The notes beneath the pieces were generated by a model, which saw only the letters and a list, made by a program, of their open reading frames with translations, searched no databases and was not told the DNA's origin. Position numbers and translations under genes: made by a program. Shown here in pieces: positions 8,126 through 11,312 of a DNA stretch of 11,312 nt (positions are counted from its first letter, which is position 1; every line of letters begins with the position of its first letter). Source of the DNA: Burkholderiaceae bacterium (GTDB lineage: Bacteria > Pseudomonadota > Gammaproteobacteria > Burkholderiales > Burkholderiaceae); the NCBI GenBank assembly GCA_947372155.1, contig CANBSM010000128.1, forward strand, positions 1 through 11,312, written 5' to 3'.

Positions 8126-8566
8126 ATGAAAAAGGGGATTGCACTAGCGTTTGTATTGCTAGGCATCCTCAATTTCCACGCTGCAACTGCACAAGTAATC
8201 ACGGGGGATTCGATTTTCGAATCCCTTTCTTCTGAGGCAGGTAACCCAGTGCGCGGCAGAGCAATTGTGGCAAGCCGTCAAACAGGTTTATGTTTGTTAT
8301 GTCATAACGGCCCCTTTCCAGAAGAGCGCTTCCAGGGGAATCTAGCCCCGGAGTTGACAGCGAGCGTAGCCCGCTTAAATGCCCCGCAGTTAAGGGCGCG
8401 CATTGTGAATGCAGCACACTTTAATCCACAAACGATCATGCCAGCTTATTACGAAACTAAACACCTCAATCGTGTAGCCCCTAAGTTTGTGGGGCAGACA
8501 ATACTCAGCGGGCAAGAGATCGAAGATGTTATTGTTTTCTTACTGACTTTGAATAATCCCAATTAA
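8126..8566 (+). CDS. soxX: Sulfur oxidation c-type cytochrome SoxX
   Basis: A 146-residue periplasmic monoheme cytochrome c, the small subunit of SoxXA. It has a Sec signal peptide ending after 'ATA' (residue 22), the heme site 'CLLCH' at 56-60, the SoxX segment 'FQGNLAPEL' at 69-77, and a probable axial methionine M105 in 'NPQTIMPAYY'. The C-terminal 'SGQEIEDVIVFLLTL' helix is also typical. In the Sox pathway SoxXA oxidatively joins thiosulfate to the SoxY cysteine, and SoxX takes up the electrons. The start is uncertain: ATG 8126 gives a classical MKKG signal start, while GTG 8120 would add two residues. Neither has a clear Shine-Dalgarno sequence. It lies 27 bp behind iorB and 11 bp before soxY. 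Confidence 0.9.
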   Translation: MKKGIALAFVLLGILNFHAATAQVITGDSIFESLSSEAGNPVRGRAIVASRQTGLCLLCHNGPFPEERFQGNLAPELTASVARLNAPQLRARIVNAAHFNPQTIMPAYYETKHLNRVAPKFVGQTILSGQEIEDVIVFLLTLNNPN

Positions 8567-8577
8567 CTGAAAACCAG

Positions 8578-9054
8578 ATGAAGAAAATCATTCCTAACCA
8601 TCGCAGGCAATGGCTCAAGCAAGTTCAGGGTCTTGGGCTTTTGGCCTTGGGGTTTTGTCTCAATCCGATTGCAGCCTTTGCTAAAAAAGAAGAGGCAGAT
8701 GAAGCGATTAAAAAAATTACCGGCGGCGCTGCTATTCGGGAGGGTAAAGTCACTCTGGTTATACCGCCACTAGTTGAGAATGGTAATTTAGTCGTGCTTA
8801 AGGTCAGCGTAGACAGTCCGATGACCGCCAATGATTACGTCAAGACTATTCACGTGATCGCTGAGGGCAATCCTTTGCCCAATATTTTTACTGTTTACCT
8901 CTCTCCAAGATCGGGTACTGCAAATATTACGACGCGCGTTCGTTTGGCTGATAGCCAGAAGGTATGGGCAATTGCGCAGATGAATAACGGTAGCTTTTGG
9001 CAGGGCTCTGCTGAAACATTGGTAACGCTTTCAGCGTGTACGGAGATGGTATGA
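8578..9054 (+). CDS. soxY: Thiosulfate oxidation carrier protein SoxY (non-canonical C-terminal arm)
   Basis: A 158-residue protein with a Tat-type signal, 'HRRQWLKQVQGLGLLALG' at 8-25 and a likely cut after 'AFA' (residue 35). SoxY features follow: 'KKITGGAAIREGKVTLVIP' at 45-63, 'PLVENGNLVVLKVSVDSPM' at 64-82, 'YVKTIHVIAEGNPLPNI' at 87-103, then a beta-sandwich. SoxY forms a heterodimer with SoxZ and carries sulfur intermediates on a cysteine of a flexible C-terminal arm, classically GGCGG. Here the end is 'LVTLSACTEMV': Cys154 is in the expected place but without flanking glycines and with four residues after it. No nearby frame restores a glycine-rich end, so this is not a simple frameshift. 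The stop overlaps the soxZ start (ATGA). Confidence 0.88.
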   Translation: MKKIIPNHRRQWLKQVQGLGLLALGFCLNPIAAFAKKEEADEAIKKITGGAAIREGKVTLVIPPLVENGNLVVLKVSVDSPMTANDYVKTIHVIAEGNPLPNIFTVYLSPRSGTANITTRVRLADSQKVWAIAQMNNGSFWQGSAETLVTLSACTEMV

Positions 9055-9380
9055 GTAAAACTTCCCGCACGTCCATTACTATGCCTGCGACAGCTAAAAA
9101 AGATTCCATTATTGAGATACGCGCAATTGCGCAGCATGATATGGAGTCAGGTTTTCGATATACCGAAGGTGGCAAGCTGATTCCTCGGGACATCATTCGT
9201 ACCTTTACGTGCACTTACAATAATGTCGAAGTATTTAAGGCAGATTTTTATTCTGGGATTGGCGCCAATCCCTTAATCATCTTCACCACGATTGCTATTG
9301 AGTCTGGAGCCCTTGAATTTAGATGGGTTGGGGATGATGGATACGAGGCGGTAAACCAGGCTCACATTACCGTTACGTGA
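9051..9380 (+). CDS. soxZ: Thiosulfate oxidation carrier complex protein SoxZ
   Basis: A 109-residue protein, standard SoxZ length, without a signal peptide; SoxZ is known to be exported together with Tat-targeted SoxY. The family core is well kept: 'HDMESGFRYTEGGKLIPRDI' at 29-48, 'FTCTYNNVEVFKADFYSGI' at 52-70, 'ANPLIIFTT' at 72-80 and 'ESGALEFRWVGDDG' at 84-97. It is the scaffold of the SoxYZ carrier. ATG 9051 is chosen because GGAG at 9042-9045 precedes it by 5 bases and it overlaps the soxY stop by four bases. A GTG at 9036 would only add five unlikely residues. Its own stop overlaps the GTG start of soxA. Confidence 0.93.
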   Translation: MSKTSRTSITMPATAKKDSIIEIRAIAQHDMESGFRYTEGGKLIPRDIIRTFTCTYNNVEVFKADFYSGIGANPLIIFTTIAIESGALEFRWVGDDGYEAVNQAHITVT

Positions 9381-10159
9381 ATAAGCAGACATCTTTATTC
9401 CTTGGCAGTATTTATCTAATACTTGCTAGCTTCATATCTATGGGGGTAGCTAAAGCGATGCAGCCTTCCCAGCAATCGAGCTATGAATTAATGTCTGCTG
9501 AGAACAAAGCGATGCAGGATGACCCCTCACTCAATCCAGCAATGTTTTGGGTTAGTGATGGTGAAACTTTGTGGCAGCAAAAAGTGGGTCCACAGAGCAA
9601 ATCTTGTAGCACCTGTCATGGTGATGCGAAAAAATCCATGCGGGGTGTAGCGACACAATATCCAAAAGTCATCAAAGGCAAACTCCAGACCTTAGAGGGA
9701 CAAATCAACCAGTGTCGAGTTGGCGCTCAATTAGCCCCAGCTTTAGCATATGAGAGCAAAGATCTTCTGGCATTAACAGCCTTCATTGCATTTCAGTCTA
9801 AGGGAATGTCAATTGCAGTCAGTGAAAGTTCTACCAACGCATCGTTCTTAAAAAAAGGCCGACAGTCCTTTAATGAGCGTATGGGGCAGCTCAATTTATC
9901 TTGTGCGCAATGCCACGAGGACAGGGCTGGGCTGAAGTTGGGCGGCAGTCCAATACCGCAAGGGCATCCAAATGCTTACCCAATTTACCGTTTGGAATGG
10001 CAGACCTTAGGCTCTTTACAAAGACGCCTACGCAACTGCATGAGTGGTGTCAGGGCCCAACAATTTGAATATGGCTCACCAGAGATGGCTCAGCTCGAGC
10101 TGTTTCTGATGTGGCGTGCTAGAGGTCTTCCCCTGGAGTCTCCAGGGGTGCGTCCTTAG
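9377..10159 (+). CDS. soxA: Sulfur oxidation c-type diheme cytochrome SoxA
   Basis: A 260-residue periplasmic cytochrome with a Sec signal peptide ending after 'AKA' (residue 27). It has two heme sites, 'CSTCH' at 77-81 and 'CAQCH' at 176-180, so it is a diheme SoxA. The paired C113 ('INQCRVG') and C221 ('RLRNCMSGVRA') match the conserved SoxA cysteines; the latter corresponds to the residue that becomes the persulfide ligand of the active-site heme. The end 'LELFLMWRARGLPLESPGVR' is diagnostic. With SoxX it conjugates thiosulfate to SoxY. Translation starts at GTG 9377, which overlaps the soxZ stop (GTGA), so it is coupled. It is the last gene of the cluster; soxB does not follow. Confidence 0.93.
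   Translation: MNKQTSLFLGSIYLILASFISMGVAKAMQPSQQSSYELMSAENKAMQDDPSLNPAMFWVSDGETLWQQKVGPQSKSCSTCHGDAKKSMRGVATQYPKVIKGKLQTLEGQINQCRVGAQLAPALAYESKDLLALTAFIAFQSKGMSIAVSESSTNASFLKKGRQSFNERMGQLNLSCAQCHEDRAGLKLGGSPIPQGHPNAYPIYRLEWQTLGSLQRRLRNCMSGVRAQQFEYGSPEMAQLELFLMWRARGLPLESPGVRP
10130..10148. terminator. Strong hairpin inside the 3' end of soxA at the convergent junction (possible terminator)
   Basis: CCCCTGGA at 10130-10137 and TCCAGGGG at 10141-10148 form a perfect 8-bp stem with a 3-nt loop, within the last codons of soxA. Only 17 bp separate the soxA and purU stop codons, so a terminator for either strand must lie within coding sequence. No T-run follows on either strand, so intrinsic termination is doubtful; it may instead protect the mRNA 3' end or assist factor-dependent termination. 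Confidence 0.35.
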
Positions 10160-10176
10160 CAGCCTGCCTGCGCTAA

Positions 10177-11031
10177 TTAGTCTGAGAAGACTACAGAAGT
10201 CGCGCCGTTAATCAGGACGCGATCATGCAGGTAGTAGCGCAAGGCCCTTGAAAGAACAGCCCGCTCTAAATCACGACCCTTACGTACCAAATCCTCTGGC
10301 GTATCGCCGTGGGTAACGCGAGTAACGTCTTGCTCAATGATCGGACCCTCATCCAAATCGCTCGTTACAAAATGGGCAGTAGCGCCAATCAGCTTGATAC
10401 CGCGGGCATGAGCCTGGTGATAAGGCTTGGCACCCTTAAAGCTTGGTAGGAATGAATGGTGCACGTTAATGCATTTACCAGAAAGCTTAGTTGATAAGTC
10501 ATCAGACAAGATCTGCATGTAGCGTGCCAAAATAACCATGTCCACTTTGGACTCTGCAACGATTTCCAGAAGTCTAGCCTCTTGTGCCGGCTTAGTTTGG
10601 GGTGTGACAGGTAAATGGTAGAACGGAATATCCGCAAAATCGATGCTGGCATAGACATCGCGAGGATGATTGGAAACGATGCCACAGATAATCATCGGCA
10701 ATTCACCAATGCGCCAACGATAGAGAAGATCAACCAAGCAATGATCTAATTTAGAAGCCATGATTAATACGCGCTTGAGATCTTTGACTGCACGTAATTC
10801 CCAGGTGAGTTCAAAACGCTTTGCAATTTCCAGAAAGCCTGTTCTGAGGGAGTCTACACTTGCAGGGCAGCTAAAGCTCACTCGCATAAAGAAGCGTTTT
10901 GATGCTTTGTCATCAAACTGTTGTGCCTCTTCGATATCGCCGCCTAACTCAAATATATAAGTAGAAACTGCAGCAACAATGCCGGGCTTATTGGGGCAGG
11001 TAAGTGTGAGGTAGTAGTTTTCTGTGGCCAT
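10177..11031 (-). CDS. purU: Formyltetrahydrofolate deformylase PurU
   Basis: A 284-residue cytoplasmic enzyme that hydrolyses 10-formyltetrahydrofolate to formate and tetrahydrofolate, balancing one-carbon pools and supplying formate to PurT. It has an N-terminal ACT domain (about 5-80, with '[12 protein letters not shown]' at 12-23) and a formyltransferase domain like PurN. The catalytic triad is N189 and H191 in '[20 protein letters not shown]' and D227 in 'SDLDEGPI'. The length is typical (280-290). ATG 11031 is preferred over TTG at 11037, which lies only two codons upstream. The gene is convergent to soxA and has its own likely promoter, so it is functionally separate from the Sox cluster. 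Confidence 0.94.
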   Translation of the reverse strand: MATENYYLTLTCPNKPGIVAAVSTYIFELGGDIEEAQQFDDKASKRFFMRVSFSCPASVDSLRTGFLEIAKRFELTWELRAVKDLKRVLIMASKLDHCLVDLLYRWRIGELPMIICGIVSNHPRDVYASIDFADIPFYHLPVTPQTKPAQEARLLEIVAESKVDMVILARYMQILSDDLSTKLSGKCINVHHSFLPSFKGAKPYHQAHARGIKLIGATAHFVTSDLDEGPIIEQDVTRVTHGDTPEDLVRKGRDLERAVLSRALRYYLHDRVLINGATSVVFSD

Positions 11032-11051
11032 ATTCAATCTTGAGTCAATTG

Positions 11052-11079
11052 CTTATAAAACCCAATTTTAGACTGTTAT
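11052..11079 (-). promoter_or_regulatory. Putative sigma70 promoter of purU
   Basis: On the minus strand, ATAACA (11074-11079, 4/6 to TTGACA) and TATAAG (11052-11057, 5/6 to TATAAT) are separated by 16 bp. The start point would lie about 15 bases before the purU ATG, giving a short leader. The rest of the gap (to 11115) shows no terminator or other element that I can recognise. Confidence 0.45.
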
Positions 11080-11115
11080 CCCCTAGGCAGCACCAGATCC
11101 TGATAAGCCCTGTAG

Positions 11116-11312
11116 TTATTGCTGGGCAGAGTCTTTCACCTTATCGCCAGGTCCTTCAAGGAGCTCACTTTTATCGGTAATAGACGGGATGGCTATCTCG
11201 ACGCAGATCGGTTTTAGGTCTATTACATTAAAAAAGCTGCACTCTTTTTTGGTGGCAGCTGAAGCTGCGTGTTCCAGGGGTGATTTGCCTGTTGCGGCAG
11301 TCGAGGCAAGGC
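11116..11312 (-). CDS. C-terminal part of an unrecognised protein, cut by the window edge
   Basis: Reading leftward from the window end, one minus-strand frame is open for 65 codons and stops with TAA at 11116-11118; the other two minus frames have earlier stops. The visible residues include 'AATGKSPLEHAASAATKKEC' and then 'SFFNVIDLKPICVEIAIPSI', ending in a hydrophilic tail 'EGPGDKVKDSAQQ'. Composition and codon choice look like a normal coding region: alanine/lysine-rich, then an alternating hydrophobic strand. I do not recognise the family and assign no function. It is in the same direction as purU, 84 bp upstream. An overlapping plus-strand frame from ATG 11189 is also open to the window edge, so the strand call is not certain. 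Confidence 0.5.
   Translation of the reverse strand, partial: LASTAATGKSPLEHAASAATKKECSFFNVIDLKPICVEIAIPSITDKSELLEGPGDKVKDSAQQ

Noticed and set aside
9036..9050. GTG start giving SoxZ five extra residues
   Set aside because: ATG 9051 has GGAG at 9042-9045 and forms the usual ATGA overlap with soxY; the extension 'MYGDG' is not SoxZ-like.
11032..11037. TTG start of purU at 11037
   Set aside because: ATG 11031 is only two codons downstream and gives the typical '[10 protein letters not shown]' beginning of the ACT domain.
11189..11312. Plus-strand frame resembling the start of a LysR regulator
   Set aside because: After 'LHSFLVAAEAA' the sequence does not continue with the helix-turn-helix pattern expected of LysR proteins, there is no well-spaced ribosome binding site, and the minus strand frame looks more like real coding sequence.

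Overview
The window looks like a piece of a betaproteobacterial chromosome, most likely Burkholderiaceae and perhaps Polynucleobacter-like. That placement is inference from moderate GC, family content (HAAT transporter, Sox carriers, PurU with ACT domain) and tight gene packing; no rRNA or marker gene is present to prove it. Coding density is very high. There is no insertion sequence, tRNA, CRISPR array or other mobile element that I can see.

Region 1 (1-5296, + strand) is a branched-chain amino acid type (HAAT) ABC importer operon in the order binding protein (3' part only), LivH permease, LivM permease, LivG ATPase, LivF ATPase, followed without any gap by an M20 family metallopeptidase/deacylase. 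All junctions are short, abutting or overlapping, so the hydrolase probably acts on what the transporter brings in, such as an N-acylated amino acid or similar compound. LivG has intact Walker A, Walker B and switch histidine but a strongly altered ABC signature.

Region 2 (5297-5421) is the only sizeable gap in the + strand genes. It is AT-rich, holds a weak promoter candidate and a 6-bp inverted repeat, and probably drives the next block.

Region 3 (5422-10159, + strand) is a six-gene cluster: a two-subunit molybdenum hydroxylase of the isoquinoline oxidoreductase/aldehyde oxidase type (2Fe-2S subunit, then a Tat-exported molybdopterin subunit), then soxX, soxY, soxZ and soxA. These encode the periplasmic sulfur-carrier SoxYZ and the triheme SoxXA cytochrome that loads thiosulfate onto it. 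soxB and soxCD do not follow; the cluster ends at a convergent gene. The co-directional link between a xanthine-oxidase-family enzyme and a minimal Sox set, and a SoxY whose sulfur-binding cysteine lies outside the classical GGCGG arm, are the most interesting points.

Region 4 (10177-11312, - strand) has purU (formyltetrahydrofolate deformylase), convergent with soxA and separated from it by only 17 bp, with a plausible promoter upstream. Further upstream is the C-terminal end of an unrecognised protein cut by the window edge.
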